A DNA stretch of 64,000 nucleotides. Origin: Saccharothrix sp. HUAS TT1. Its GTDB lineage: Bacteria > Actinomycetota > Actinomycetes > Mycobacteriales > Pseudonocardiaceae. The notes under the pieces were generated by a model. That model had not been told where the DNA came from and did no database searches. It was given only the letters and a program-made list of their open reading frames with translations. A program made the position numbers and the translations under genes. This document shows positions 55,584 through 63,440 of the stretch, one piece after another; positions within the stretch are counted from its first letter, which is position 1; every line of letters starts with the position of its first letter. The stretch is taken from assembly GCF_040744945.1 (NCBI RefSeq), contig NZ_CP160453.1, forward strand, positions 1,116,001 through 1,180,000. The letters run 5' to 3'.

Positions 55584-55939
55584 CAGCGGTGCGCTGCCTC
55601 GAACGCCTCGATGACGTTGGCCGGGATGCGCCCGCGGTCGGCCAGCTCGTGGCCGTTGCTGCGGGCCCACTCACGGATGGCCTTGGTCTGCTCCTTGTTG
55701 CGGGCGTCAGGCGCGGGCCGACGCGCACCAGGAGCAGCAGTGTTGCGCTTGGTTCGACCGCCGGTCTTGCGGGCTGCTGCGACGAAGTCGGCCAAGGCGC
55801 TACGGAGCTTGTCGGCGTTACCTGGCTTGAGGTCGATCTCGTAGGTCACACCGTCGAGCGCGAAGCTGACAGTCTGACCGTCTTCGGCCGGTGTGCCGTC
55901 GAGGTCGTCGATGAGCTGGACGAGGACTTTCTGGGCCAT
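55583..55939 (-). CDS. lsr2: Lsr2-family nucleoid-associated silencer
   Basis: The 118-residue product has an N-terminal dimerisation domain [15 protein letters not shown] then [15 protein letters not shown], a basic linker, and the C-terminal DNA-binding core with [16 protein letters not shown] (RGR AT-hook-like). Lsr2 silences AT-rich horizontally acquired DNA. ATG 55939 is the family start. This is an island-borne copy beside a defence gene; the host chromosome normally has its own. Confidence 0.93.
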   Translation of the reverse strand: MAQKVLVQLIDDLDGTPAEDGQTVSFALDGVTYEIDLKPGNADKLRSALADFVAAARKTGGRTKRNTAAPGARRPAPDARNKEQTKAIREWARSNGHELADRGRIPANVIEAFEAAHR

Positions 55940-56147
55940 GCGGGAAGCCTCACTCACGATCAGCGTTGTCAGGGACTGCAGCATAACAAGAAACCAACGT
56001 GAGACGTGCGGGCTCACCCTAGCGCAACTCATGATCGACGAGCCTGCAAGAGGATGCCATAAACCGATGCAAGACCCCTTTTAGCTAGCAGCACCAACGG
56101 CAAATTTGCTACACTGAATACATAGCAACATAAACGAGAACCACGCC

Positions 56148-56345
56148 ATGCCCAACGGAGAAATTCGGACTTCAAACAAGAAACTAACAGCAGTCATCAT
56201 CGCTGCCGCCCTACTCGCCCTCGCCTGCCAATTTGGTTTTTACCTTGCCTTAACCAGTCGAATCCAGCAAGGCGAGGAACGTATCTACACCGACCTGCAT
56301 GACCTCAGGATGAAAATGATCGAATGGGAGCGTGGTGTGCAGTAG
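56148..56345 (+). CDS. Small single-helix membrane protein
   Basis: The 65-residue product has one membrane helix (AVIIAAALLALACQFGFYLA) and a short charged tail. The AT-rich upstream region and weak GAGAA ribosome site leave the call tentative. Confidence 0.5.
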   Translation: MPNGEIRTSNKKLTAVIIAAALLALACQFGFYLALTSRIQQGEERIYTDLHDLRMKMIEWERGVQ

Positions 56346-56401
56346 CGGCCACCGACGGAACCGCAGCCGCTACTGCACATGCACACCGACAGTACTCTAG
56401 G

Positions 56402-56782
56402 CTAGACCTGCCAGTCAGTCCCGGTGGAATTATCCACCCAACGACCAGACGCGATCTCGCGGTAGTAGCCGCCGCCGAACCAGTTGGTTTGACAGAAGAC
56501 CACCGCCGCGATTGTGACCTTTGAGCCACCCGGCTGGTAGATCACGTTGACAGTGCGACTCCTACCCCCCTGCCACGAGGCAGGGGGGTTGCTGCCCGGC
56601 ACAACATCGATCAGCGAGCGCGACACCCAGCCCTTGTACTCATTGTTCAGGCGACAGTTCCAGTCACCCATCGAGATGGTCACTGTCTTGGTCGCGGCCG
56701 AAGCCGGTGGGGCCAGCACTAGAACGCTCGCGACAGCGAGGATCACTGCAGGCAATATCTTGCCCATCAGTTTTTGCATCAT
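56402..56782 (-). CDS. Secreted hypothetical protein
   Basis: The 126-residue product has a signal peptide ending LAPPASA-ATK and a small beta-rich mature domain with Cys pair (WNCRLNN and VFCQTNW) and YQPGGSKVTI. AGGAGG overlaps the start region, with adjacent ATGs at 56782 and 56779. It lies upstream of nothing obvious; function is unknown. Confidence 0.7.
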   Translation of the reverse strand: MMQKLMGKILPAVILAVASVLVLAPPASAATKTVTISMGDWNCRLNNEYKGWVSRSLIDVVPGSNPPASWQGGRSRTVNVIYQPGGSKVTIAAVVFCQTNWFGGGYYREIASGRWVDNSTGTDWQV

Positions 56783-56861
56783 TCCTCCTCTTGTGATCAG
56801 TTTTGCGCACTTGCCAATCGAGTAGCTTGATAGCGGATAAGATCCTCCCTCCACATGATCG

Positions 56862-57569
56862 TTAGAGAATCACCGGAAATTCCGAAACGGTGCACGCACT
56901 GAAGAGCTGCTCTGCTTCAGCAGGCCCGGCCCGGAAAACTCGTTGGATGGCGGAGGTTCGCCGATCGTCCGGCACGACGAACAGGACGTACGGGAAGACG
57001 CCGTCCCACTGCCCTGAGTTGAACGCCTTCCAGTAGCGTTCGCACTTCTCCCGGATGACGCCGAGGTGCTCGGTACCACGGTCCACCTCAAGCCATGAGG
57101 TCAGCTTCTGGCCGTGAACCGCAAGTTCGATGTAAGCGTCAGGCGTCAGGCACACCTGGCCGACGATCTGGTGACAGTCCGGCTCGGTGGTGAACGTGAC
57201 GACTTCCAGCTTGCCACGACGCTCCGCGTCCTTGAGCGCCACGAAGCAGTCGGCGACGGCCAAGGCGTGGAGGTTCACAGCACGCGGAGCCCAGTAAGCG
57301 CCTTCCCTGCCGACGAGCTTCCAGCCCGCACGGCCAAGCTGGTAGACGTACTGCGCCGACCCGCCGCGGTGCCCACCGAGCAGCCGTTCAAGCCGCGCCA
57401 AGTACTTACGCTCGACCAGGCGCTTCAGCGTGCGGTCCGCCGGTGTCGGTGAAGCCAGGTCAGCGAAATTCAGCGCCCGCACCTGTTTGGTCGTCAGTTG
57501 CCGGAACCGACCCACTAGCTCGACCACCGCGCGGTCCCGCTCGGACAGTTCGTCGACTCGTGTCGTCAT
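56862..57569 (-). CDS. Replication-relaxation family protein (second copy)
   Basis: The 235-residue product starts with a winged-helix-like region (RAVVELVGRFRQLTTKQVRA) and contains NLHALAVADCFVAL and SWLEVDRGTEHLGVI, like the 33757-34608 protein. It is the last gene of the minus-strand module. The start overlaps the upstream stop as ATGA. Confidence 0.8.
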   Translation of the reverse strand: MTTRVDELSERDRAVVELVGRFRQLTTKQVRALNFADLASPTPADRTLKRLVERKYLARLERLLGGHRGGSAQYVYQLGRAGWKLVGREGAYWAPRAVNLHALAVADCFVALKDAERRGKLEVVTFTTEPDCHQIVGQVCLTPDAYIELAVHGQKLTSWLEVDRGTEHLGVIREKCERYWKAFNSGQWDGVFPYVLFVVPDDRRTSAIQRVFRAGPAEAEQLFSACTVSEFPVIL

Positions 57570-57814
57570 GACCAGCTCGCAGGGCCCGTAAGGCCGTCGT
57601 CCAGACTTCCTAGCTCCCAGTCATGAAGAAGATCCGGATCAAAGACTTCGCCGTCTACCGCCGTCATCAGCTCAGCAAGTCGAGCACTCGTGCCCTCGCA
57701 GTGGAACGCTTCGACCCTGCCGTCCTGGCCGACGAAGACCAGCTCCACGTGGCGGCCGTCAACCTGGATCGTCACCTTGCCGTTGCTGTAGTCCCGCTCC
57801 ATGAAGGTCGCCAT
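57566..57814 (-). CDS. Small protein between ATPase and relaxation genes
   Basis: The 82-residue product (MATFMERDYSNGKVTIQVDG...) is acidic and beta-rich. ATG 57814 has GGGGGT upstream and lies just after the ATPase stop. It is present in this copy of the module but absent from the 31-34 kb copy. No family is recognised. Confidence 0.65.
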   Translation of the reverse strand: MATFMERDYSNGKVTIQVDGRHVELVFVGQDGRVEAFHCEGTSARLAELMTAVDGEVFDPDLLHDWELGSLDDGLTGPASWS

Positions 57815-57816
57815 GC

Positions 57817-59970
57817 TTACCCCCACCGCTGCTGACCGAGCGTGGGCTTCTTCGGGTGCATGGCGCTGACGGTGCAGCGCGCCTCGATCGCCGCGTCCAC
57901 CTCACTGGCGGCACGTCCAAAGCGCCGCCGCGACAGCGCCCGCACCTGCGCGGCGGTGCCGGTCGGTTTCATGGGCGGGTACGTCGTACCGGTGACCGGA
58001 TCGCTCAAGCCGCTCGGCGTCATCAGCCGGGCGATCACCTCGTACTGCCCGAGACCGGTGAAGTCGTGTTCGTCGACTCGACGGCCGAAGTCGCGGGCGA
58101 ACACCCGGCCGTCGTCGGTCGTTGTCTGGAAAACGATCTTGCTTCTGGTGTTCGCCATGGCTGCGGCGCGCAACTCGACCGGCAACTGGCCGAGGTGCTG
58201 GTGGCTGAGCACCATCCCGAGGCCGGAGCTCCTGGCCTTAACGATCATGTCCTCGGGTTCCAGGGGAAGCTGTAGAAAAGACTGAAATTCGTCGAGGAAC
58301 AGGAAGTTCGGCTTCTTGGGCCGCACGCGCTTCGCCGCGCTCCAGAGCGCGTTCACCAGCAGGGTGCCGGCCAGGCCCGCCGTGTCCCTGCCGAGCCCTG
58401 CGAGGTTGACGAGCAGGATCTTGTTGCTCTCCAAGACTGCCCGCATGGTGAAGCTACTGGTGCTCTGCCCGATGATGCGTCGGATCTCCGGCCGGGCGAC
58501 CAGCTGCCAGATGCGGTCCATCACCGGCTGGACGATGCGGTCCTGCTGAGCCTTGGCTTGAGCGTCGAAGCGCTGCCAGAAGTGCTTCAGCTCCCGGTCG
58601 ATGAGCGAGCCGACGAGCTGGTCGCGCCACGCCTGATGCTCCGGACGCCTGGGCATCAGGAGCGTCGCCAGGTCGACGAAGGTATAGCCCGGCTGCGAAA
58701 TCAAGGTCATCAGGCCGAAGTAGAGGACTTCGCGGGTGTAGACGCTGCGCGTCTCGCGGTAGAGGTACTCGAACAACGCGCATAGCTCCTCGACGGCCGA
58801 GCGAGCGTCGCCCTCGGTGAGCACGTTGAAGCCGACCGGGAAGCTGGTATCCGTGACGTCCAAGACGATGACGTCGTCCATGCGCTTCTCGGGCACGGCG
58901 TCCAGCACGGCGTGGAACAGGTCGCCCTTGCTCTCGATGACGACCAGGCCGTAGCCCTGCTCCATGTCCTGCCGCGCCATGCCAGCGAGCAAGGTCGTCT
59001 TCCCCACGCCGGTCGGACCGACCACGTGCAGGTGCTGGACGGCTTCCCTGTACCCGATCGCCACCGGCCGTTCGGCGCCGGGGAAGTTGGAGCGCATCAC
59101 CACGCGACCGGTCCGCGGGATGACCTCGGTCGCTGGCAGGTGCCGGGCACCTGCACTCGGCAACCCAGCGACATGCGGCTGGCCCACCGGCCAGGCGAGC
59201 AGGCTGCCCAGCTCGCCCACCGACACCCGCGCCGGATATAGCCACGAGCCGCTGGCCTGGTTGACGCGCTCGATGAGCCTGCGCCGAGAGAGCACCGGAC
59301 GCCGGACGAACTGGTTGTCAGGACCGCGGACGCTGCCGAGCGCCGTCTTGATGCGGCCAAGCAGATGGCCAGCCCGCTCGTCGCTGGATGCCCGCGACGC
59401 CACCCGGAGCACGCCGAGGAAGTTGGCCTCCTCCAGCTTGGCGCGGCGATCGTTGACCTCGTCAGGGTTGCGGCACCAGAAGCTGTCGGCTTCATCCCGC
59501 CCGCCCCGCTGCTTGGTTGGCGGCGTCTCGACGGCCGCGGGCGTCACCACCCACTGGATGAGCACGATGTCGCCGGTCTTCAGTCCTTGGAGGCTGGCAA
59601 GCAGGCTGGCCGCGAACTCCTCGGCGGTGGGCAGCGGCACGGTGCGCGAGAGGCGGCGCAGGCCCAACTCGACCACCTCGTTCCACGGCTCGGGGAGCGG
59701 CGCGGCGACCGGCGTAACCTTGCTGCCGGGAATCAAGGTGCGCAGCTGCGCCGCGACGTAGTCAGCCTGCGCTGGCTGCACGCGAAGGCGATACGTCGTC
59801 ATGCGGTCGGTCACGACGACCTCGAAGACGGTCGTCGGCAGGTTGAAGATGCGCCGCAGGCCGCTCGGCGCCGTGCCGACGAGCGTGCGCAGCCACGCCT
59901 GTACTTGCTGCGGCTTGAGATCGTCGGGAAAGGCAAGGTCGAAGGTGCGGTACTGATCAGGAGGTTCCAC
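57817..59970 (-). CDS. TraG/VirB4-like conjugative ATPase (second copy)
   Basis: The 717-residue product has Walker A GPTGVGKTTLLAG near residue 325, Walker B FLFLDEFQSFLQL and VLSHQHLGQLPVELRAAAMA, the same layout as the 31416-33641 ATPase with a clearly diverged sequence. GTG 59970 (GGAG upstream) begins the conserved EPPDQYRTFDLAFPDD; the frame beyond it up to 60339 is out-of-frame shadow of the next genes. Confidence 0.85.
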   Translation of the reverse strand: MEPPDQYRTFDLAFPDDLKPQQVQAWLRTLVGTAPSGLRRIFNLPTTVFEVVVTDRMTTYRLRVQPAQADYVAAQLRTLIPGSKVTPVAAPLPEPWNEVVELGLRRLSRTVPLPTAEEFAASLLASLQGLKTGDIVLIQWVVTPAAVETPPTKQRGGRDEADSFWCRNPDEVNDRRAKLEEANFLGVLRVASRASSDERAGHLLGRIKTALGSVRGPDNQFVRRPVLSRRRLIERVNQASGSWLYPARVSVGELGSLLAWPVGQPHVAGLPSAGARHLPATEVIPRTGRVVMRSNFPGAERPVAIGYREAVQHLHVVGPTGVGKTTLLAGMARQDMEQGYGLVVIESKGDLFHAVLDAVPEKRMDDVIVLDVTDTSFPVGFNVLTEGDARSAVEELCALFEYLYRETRSVYTREVLYFGLMTLISQPGYTFVDLATLLMPRRPEHQAWRDQLVGSLIDRELKHFWQRFDAQAKAQQDRIVQPVMDRIWQLVARPEIRRIIGQSTSSFTMRAVLESNKILLVNLAGLGRDTAGLAGTLLVNALWSAAKRVRPKKPNFLFLDEFQSFLQLPLEPEDMIVKARSSGLGMVLSHQHLGQLPVELRAAAMANTRSKIVFQTTTDDGRVFARDFGRRVDEHDFTGLGQYEVIARLMTPSGLSDPVTGTTYPPMKPTGTAAQVRALSRRRFGRAASEVDAAIEARCTVSAMHPKKPTLGQQRWG

Positions 59971-60000
59971 GAGACGGGCTCCGTCCTGGAGGAGAACGGC

Positions 60001-60174
60001 GTGATGAGCGTGAAGTCGGCGATGCTGGCGCTGCTCATGGCGAAGACGATCGGCAACGAGCTGGAGATGGCCCTGCCCAACGGCAAGCGCAGGACCATCT
60101 CGGCCTACCAGCGCGTCGAGCGGAACCAGACGAAGCCGATGATCGTGACGATGAAGAGGCCCGCCACGATGTAG
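60001..60174 (+). CDS. Possible antisense small gene inside the module
   Basis: GTG 60001 follows GGAGGAGAACGGC, a near-perfect ribosome binding site, and the 57-codon frame has strong G/C third positions (VMSVKSAMLALLMAKTIGNE). It covers the minus-strand gap and overlaps the 60105-60263 gene. The signal could be chance from the GC composition. Confidence 0.3.
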   Translation: MMSVKSAMLALLMAKTIGNELEMALPNGKRRTISAYQRVERNQTKPMIVTMKRPATM

Positions 60175-60263
60175 GGCACCAGCGGCTCTACCGACCACCA
60201 GAGCAAGCGGATGGTGACCGCGAAGAGGATCGCGGTCACCATCCACGCCCGGAGCCTTCTCAC
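60105..60263 (-). CDS. Small membrane protein of the transfer module
   Basis: The 52-residue product has two hydrophobic stretches (MVTAILFAVTIRLLWW and IVAGLFIVTIIGFVWF). GTG 60263 overlaps the upstream stop as GTGA. Its TAG precedes a 134-base gap before the ATPase start. Confidence 0.6.
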   Translation of the reverse strand: MRRLRAWMVTAILFAVTIRLLWWSVEPLVPYIVAGLFIVTIIGFVWFRSTRW

Positions 60264-60547
60264 GAGCGGCGCTTCCAGTCCCGTGCGATGCGGTCCATGT
60301 CGGCCTTGGCTCGCCACGTAGCGTTCCGGATGCGCTCACGCTGCTCTTGGCCGCGGCTAACCGCGGCTCGCAGCTCGCGCTTGGCTCGTACTCCAGGGTG
60401 GTAGCGGTACAGCCAGCCTGCTCCTCCCACGAGCAGGAGGAGCAGCGCCCACCAGAAGTTCACGACCACGTAGATCAAGCCGCTGATGATGAGCACCCCG
60501 GCAGCCCCGGCCAGAATGAAGGCCATGTACGCAAGAAAGAGAGGCAT
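60260..60547 (-). CDS. Small two-helix membrane protein of the transfer module
   Basis: The 95-residue product starts MPLFLAYMAFILAGAAGVLI, has a second helix FWWALLLLLVGGAGWLY and a basic cytoplasmic tail RAKRELRAAVSRGQEQRERI. AAGGAG precedes the ATG. It is in tight operon order with its neighbours (2-base gap upstream). Confidence 0.7.
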   Translation of the reverse strand: MPLFLAYMAFILAGAAGVLIISGLIYVVVNFWWALLLLLVGGAGWLYRYHPGVRAKRELRAAVSRGQEQRERIRNATWRAKADMDRIARDWKRRS

Positions 60548-60549
60548 CC

Positions 60550-60819
60550 TCAGCTTCTCCTTCGGTCTACTGGACGGAACTGCTCGCCGAGCTGACGAGC
60601 GAGCGTCAGTTCGATGCCGCCGAGGGCCTGGTTGAGCGTCGGGTTGTCGGCGGCGAGGCGCTGGCGGTAGGTATCGATCTCCACCAACGCCTCGATCGCC
60701 GCCCCCTTGCTGTCGTCCTTGACCGTCAGTGCCGTCTCCGCAGCCGGAGCCACCGTGATGATCACAGTGGGCCGCTTGGCCAGTCGAAACCTGCTGAGCT
60801 TGGCGACGATCTTCCTCAT
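60550..60819 (-). CDS. Hypothetical protein of the transfer module
   Basis: The 89-residue product (MRKIVAKLSRFRLAKRPTVI...) has a central helix IDTYRQRLAADNPTLNQALG also echoed in the next upstream gene (VDDYRRTLAGSDEGLNALLA), so the two look like distant paralogues. No family is recognised. Confidence 0.65.
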   Translation of the reverse strand: MRKIVAKLSRFRLAKRPTVIITVAPAAETALTVKDDSKGAAIEALVEIDTYRQRLAADNPTLNQALGGIELTLARQLGEQFRPVDRRRS

Positions 60820-60832
60820 GGTCGCCCGCTGC

Positions 60833-61255
60833 CTAGAAGGCACTGCCGCGCTGGATGCGGCTGACGTGGCTGACGTGGTTCAGCTCGACCTGAGCGAGAA
60901 GCGCGTTGAGCCCTTCGTCGCTGCCCGCCAACGTGCGGCGGTAGTCATCCACCGCCTTGACGCTGTCCATGGCGTCCATCGCCACGTCGGTCGCGATGGC
61001 GACACGCGCCTTCTTGAGGATGCCGTCGGCCGCCTCCTGACGAAGCGACGCCTGAAGTTGGCGACCCTCGCTGGAGAGGACAAGACCGCCATGCGTGCGC
61101 ATGAGCGGTGACACCTCGGCCTGCGTCGAGAAACGCTGGAGCTCTCCTGACACTGGTTTCTCCTTCTTGCTGGTCAGATGCCCGTTCGACGCGAACAGGC
61201 AGTTGCGATCACCCGTTTCAACGGCTTTGCTAAGACGATGCGCAAGGTCTGCCAT
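60833..61255 (-). CDS. Hypothetical protein, first gene of the transfer module
   Basis: The 140-residue product has AAGGAG 8 bases before ATG 61255. The C-terminal half DDYRRTLAGSDEGLNALLAQ and VELNHVSHVS parallels the following gene. It heads a minus-strand operon running to 56862 and lies 160 bases downstream of two hairpins. Confidence 0.65.
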   Translation of the reverse strand: MADLAHRLSKAVETGDRNCLFASNGHLTSKKEKPVSGELQRFSTQAEVSPLMRTHGGLVLSSEGRQLQASLRQEAADGILKKARVAIATDVAMDAMDSVKAVDDYRRTLAGSDEGLNALLAQVELNHVSHVSRIQRGSAF

Positions 61256-61416
61256 CTAGCAACTCCTTGTCATGCCGGTACTTGCCGAGGAGTATCGGGT
61301 TAATGAAAACCTACGAGGTTAGCCCCGATGGCGTAAGCCTTGTGCATAGACACCCGATGGGCGACAAATGGACAGTTGTCTGCAAAGTGGCGATGGACAA
61401 TACCTGGACACAGCAA

Positions 61417-61449
61417 CAGGCCCGGATGTCGCAAGGACATCCGGGCCTG
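61417..61449. terminator. Second hairpin below peptide C
   Basis: CAGGCCCGGATGTC (61417-61430) and GACATCCGGGCCTG (61436-61449) form a perfect 14-base-pair stem with loop GCAAG. Confidence 0.75.
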
Positions 61450-61529
61450 CGCCAGACAACTCCTGTCCAGATTTTGTCTAGACGGCTAGTCTGGAACGTA
61501 CCTTCCGGGTGCGCCCGTAGGTGTTCGGC

Positions 61530-61574
61530 GACGGAAGCGGACTACGTGCCTAGGAACCCGTGCCCGCTTCCGTC
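61530..61574 (-). terminator. Terminator after peptide C
   Basis: GACGGAAGCGG (61530-61540) and CCGCTTCCGTC (61564-61574) form an 11-base-pair stem beginning 5 bases after the peptide stop. Confidence 0.7.
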
Positions 61575-61578
61575 TGCC

Positions 61579-61620
61579 TCACACCAGACCCAGCAGCAGC
61601 CAGATCCAGTGCGAACCCAT
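61579..61620 (-). CDS. Tiny hydrophobic peptide MGSHWIWLLLGLV (peptide C)
   Basis: Thirteen codons and TGA on the minus strand. AGGAGGTGAAGCAC before the ATG is an excellent ribosome binding site, and a terminator follows at once. No known family is recognised. It could be a small toxin, a signal peptide or a leader peptide for the operon beginning at 61255. It is not homologous to peptides A and B but shares the plan of tiny gene plus terminator upstream of a minus-strand operon. Confidence 0.6.
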   Translation of the reverse strand: MGSHWIWLLLGLV

Positions 61621-61769
61621 GTGCTTCACCTCCTGCCCAGTAGCCGCGACCCATCCACCATCCGGGGCCTGGCCGCCCTCCTGATGGCGGCTTGCGTCAA
61701 TCTCAGCAGCCCAGTTGGGTTGGTGGTCAAAAGTGGCGCGGAAGTGGAATCTCGCAGGTAGGAGACGTG

Positions 61770-62723
61770 GTGGCTGACAGCCAAGATCGCAGCAGCGAGG
61801 ACAGCGAGCTGGTCAAGGATCTCAAGTGGCTGCGTAAGGGGCCGGGCCTCACCCTTGCTCGACTTAGCAAGGCAGGAGCGGTCGTCCAAGCATGTGGTGG
61901 CCCGCAGCAGCCGACGGAGACGACCCGTGAGCGGTTCCTGTCTGCGTTGCGCTCGATGAACGACTTCCCAGGCGGCAGGGCTCTGTGGGCGGCCTACGGT
62001 GCGGACGGTGGCGATCAGCAGACCGAACTTAAGGAGCGTCGAGCCGCCTATGCCAAGTCCGTCAAGCGTACGGCCGGTCGGGTACGAGACTGGGAAGACG
62101 AAGCTATCGACGAATTGGCACTTCGGCTGCTAAGCGCCTTCTACGCAGGCGCACCAGATCCAAAGGACTTTCCTATTCCGCGCGGCGGCTACCTTATGAC
62201 GCAACTCAGCGTAGTGTGTATCAATAAAGACCGACGATTTGTGGAATCACGTCAGACGCGAACTGTAATTCCGCTCGTCGATGGCGCACCGCACTTTAGA
62301 TACGGTACATATACGCCCACTGAACTAAGCGACACCGAAGGTGGCATTCTTGCGCCTTCGGTTCGTGGTGCCGACGGAGGTGTTGTTCACACCATCGAAT
62401 TTCCAGTGCCGCTCAGGCGAGGACGGGCGCATACCTTTAGCTTTCGCGAACGTGTACCCGAGAGTGATCCAGAACCTACGGTCAATGTTGACTTTTCCGG
62501 TCAAAGTTTTGAGAGCCCAGCGCTGCGTTACCGTGTAGAGGTTCACTTCTTGACGGATCGACCTAAGTTTCTCTGGGGCTACGATAAGTTGCATCGTATC
62601 GAACGGCCCGGCGCTCCCGAGTCAGGGATTCCGCTAACCTTGGATAACGAGGGGAGGATATCGGTCGAGTTCGCCGATCTGTATGGTGGTCTCTGCGCAG
62701 GCGTCGCTTGGCAATGGGAGTAA
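61770..62723 (+). CDS. Hypothetical protein with HTH-like N terminus
   Basis: The 317-residue product begins with a short helical segment LVKDLKWLRKGPGLTLARLS that resembles that of the 63441 gene. The rest is beta-rich (IEFPVPLRRGRAHTFSFRER, LRYRVEVHFL). GTG 61770 has GGAG upstream; GTG 61767 is adjacent. No family is recognised. It is convergent with the next gene. Confidence 0.7.
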   Translation: MADSQDRSSEDSELVKDLKWLRKGPGLTLARLSKAGAVVQACGGPQQPTETTRERFLSALRSMNDFPGGRALWAAYGADGGDQQTELKERRAAYAKSVKRTAGRVRDWEDEAIDELALRLLSAFYAGAPDPKDFPIPRGGYLMTQLSVVCINKDRRFVESRQTRTVIPLVDGAPHFRYGTYTPTELSDTEGGILAPSVRGADGGVVHTIEFPVPLRRGRAHTFSFRERVPESDPEPTVNVDFSGQSFESPALRYRVEVHFLTDRPKFLWGYDKLHRIERPGAPESGIPLTLDNEGRISVEFADLYGGLCAGVAWQWE

Positions 62724-62725
62724 CA

Positions 62726-63283
62726 CTATTCGTTGCCGGATTGCAGCCTTTCTCTGGCATGTTTTGCCCGTTGCACCAAGCGCGAGCTGTACAGATGGTG
62801 GTACGTGTCGATGTACTCCACAGCCTCACTTAGGGTTATTAGGTTCTGTGAGGCGATATCCGTTGTCAGTACATCCCAAGCCGTGTCTTGAACTTTTTGC
62901 TCAGTTTCTTCGTCGCCTATAAGGCGCTCCAGCATGCCTAGCCCCGTCGACTTGTCGACAGCAAGCATGTGCGGCACAAAGATGGCAGCCCAATATCGAT
63001 CTCTTGGGTCATCACTGTGGGTGAGCACACTATAGACATAGCGGGCAAGGTCAATATCCCGACTCGGTAGCTCTACAAGCACACGAGTTAAGTGATCGGC
63101 TCGTTCGTCCAGAATTTCTTCCTCGGGAGCAAGAGTGCGCCTGACCCTAAGGACTTCACGCCGAATGCGCGCAATGGCACTATCCGCTCGACGGAAGTCG
63201 TCAAGTAACGAATCACCGAGAGCTAATAACTCCTCAGGTGTTCGTGCCTGGGATTGCTCATAATCGTGTGATGCTTGTTCCAT
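62726..63283 (-). CDS. Helical hypothetical protein
   Basis: The 185-residue product is all-helical (EEILDERADHLTRVLVELPS, VEYIDTYHHLYSSRLVQRAK) with HEAT-like spacing. No family is recognised. It is convergent with the 61770 gene, separated by 2 bases. Confidence 0.65.
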   Translation of the reverse strand: MEQASHDYEQSQARTPEELLALGDSLLDDFRRADSAIARIRREVLRVRRTLAPEEEILDERADHLTRVLVELPSRDIDLARYVYSVLTHSDDPRDRYWAAIFVPHMLAVDKSTGLGMLERLIGDEETEQKVQDTAWDVLTTDIASQNLITLSEAVEYIDTYHHLYSSRLVQRAKHARERLQSGNE

Positions 63284-63440
63284 TCTCCTCTATTGCAACA
63301 TAGTTAAGATCAAATGTCCAGGATTTGTCCTCCTGTCCCAGATTCTTCCCCCACGTCCGAATGGATGTCTTGCATCAAAGTCTGTAACTGCCAGGCTCCC
63401 TGTAGCGCTACCTGAGCACGACCACCCACTAGGAGTACGT

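Noticed and set aside
59971..60339. N-terminal extension of the second conjugative ATPase.
   Set aside because: The residues are a His/Arg-rich shadow of the small membrane protein genes in another frame; the conserved protein starts at GTG 59970.
61267..61761. A 164-codon plus-strand frame across the peptide-C region.
   Set aside because: It runs through two hairpins and has a poor composition; the minus-strand peptide with a strong ribosome site explains the region better.
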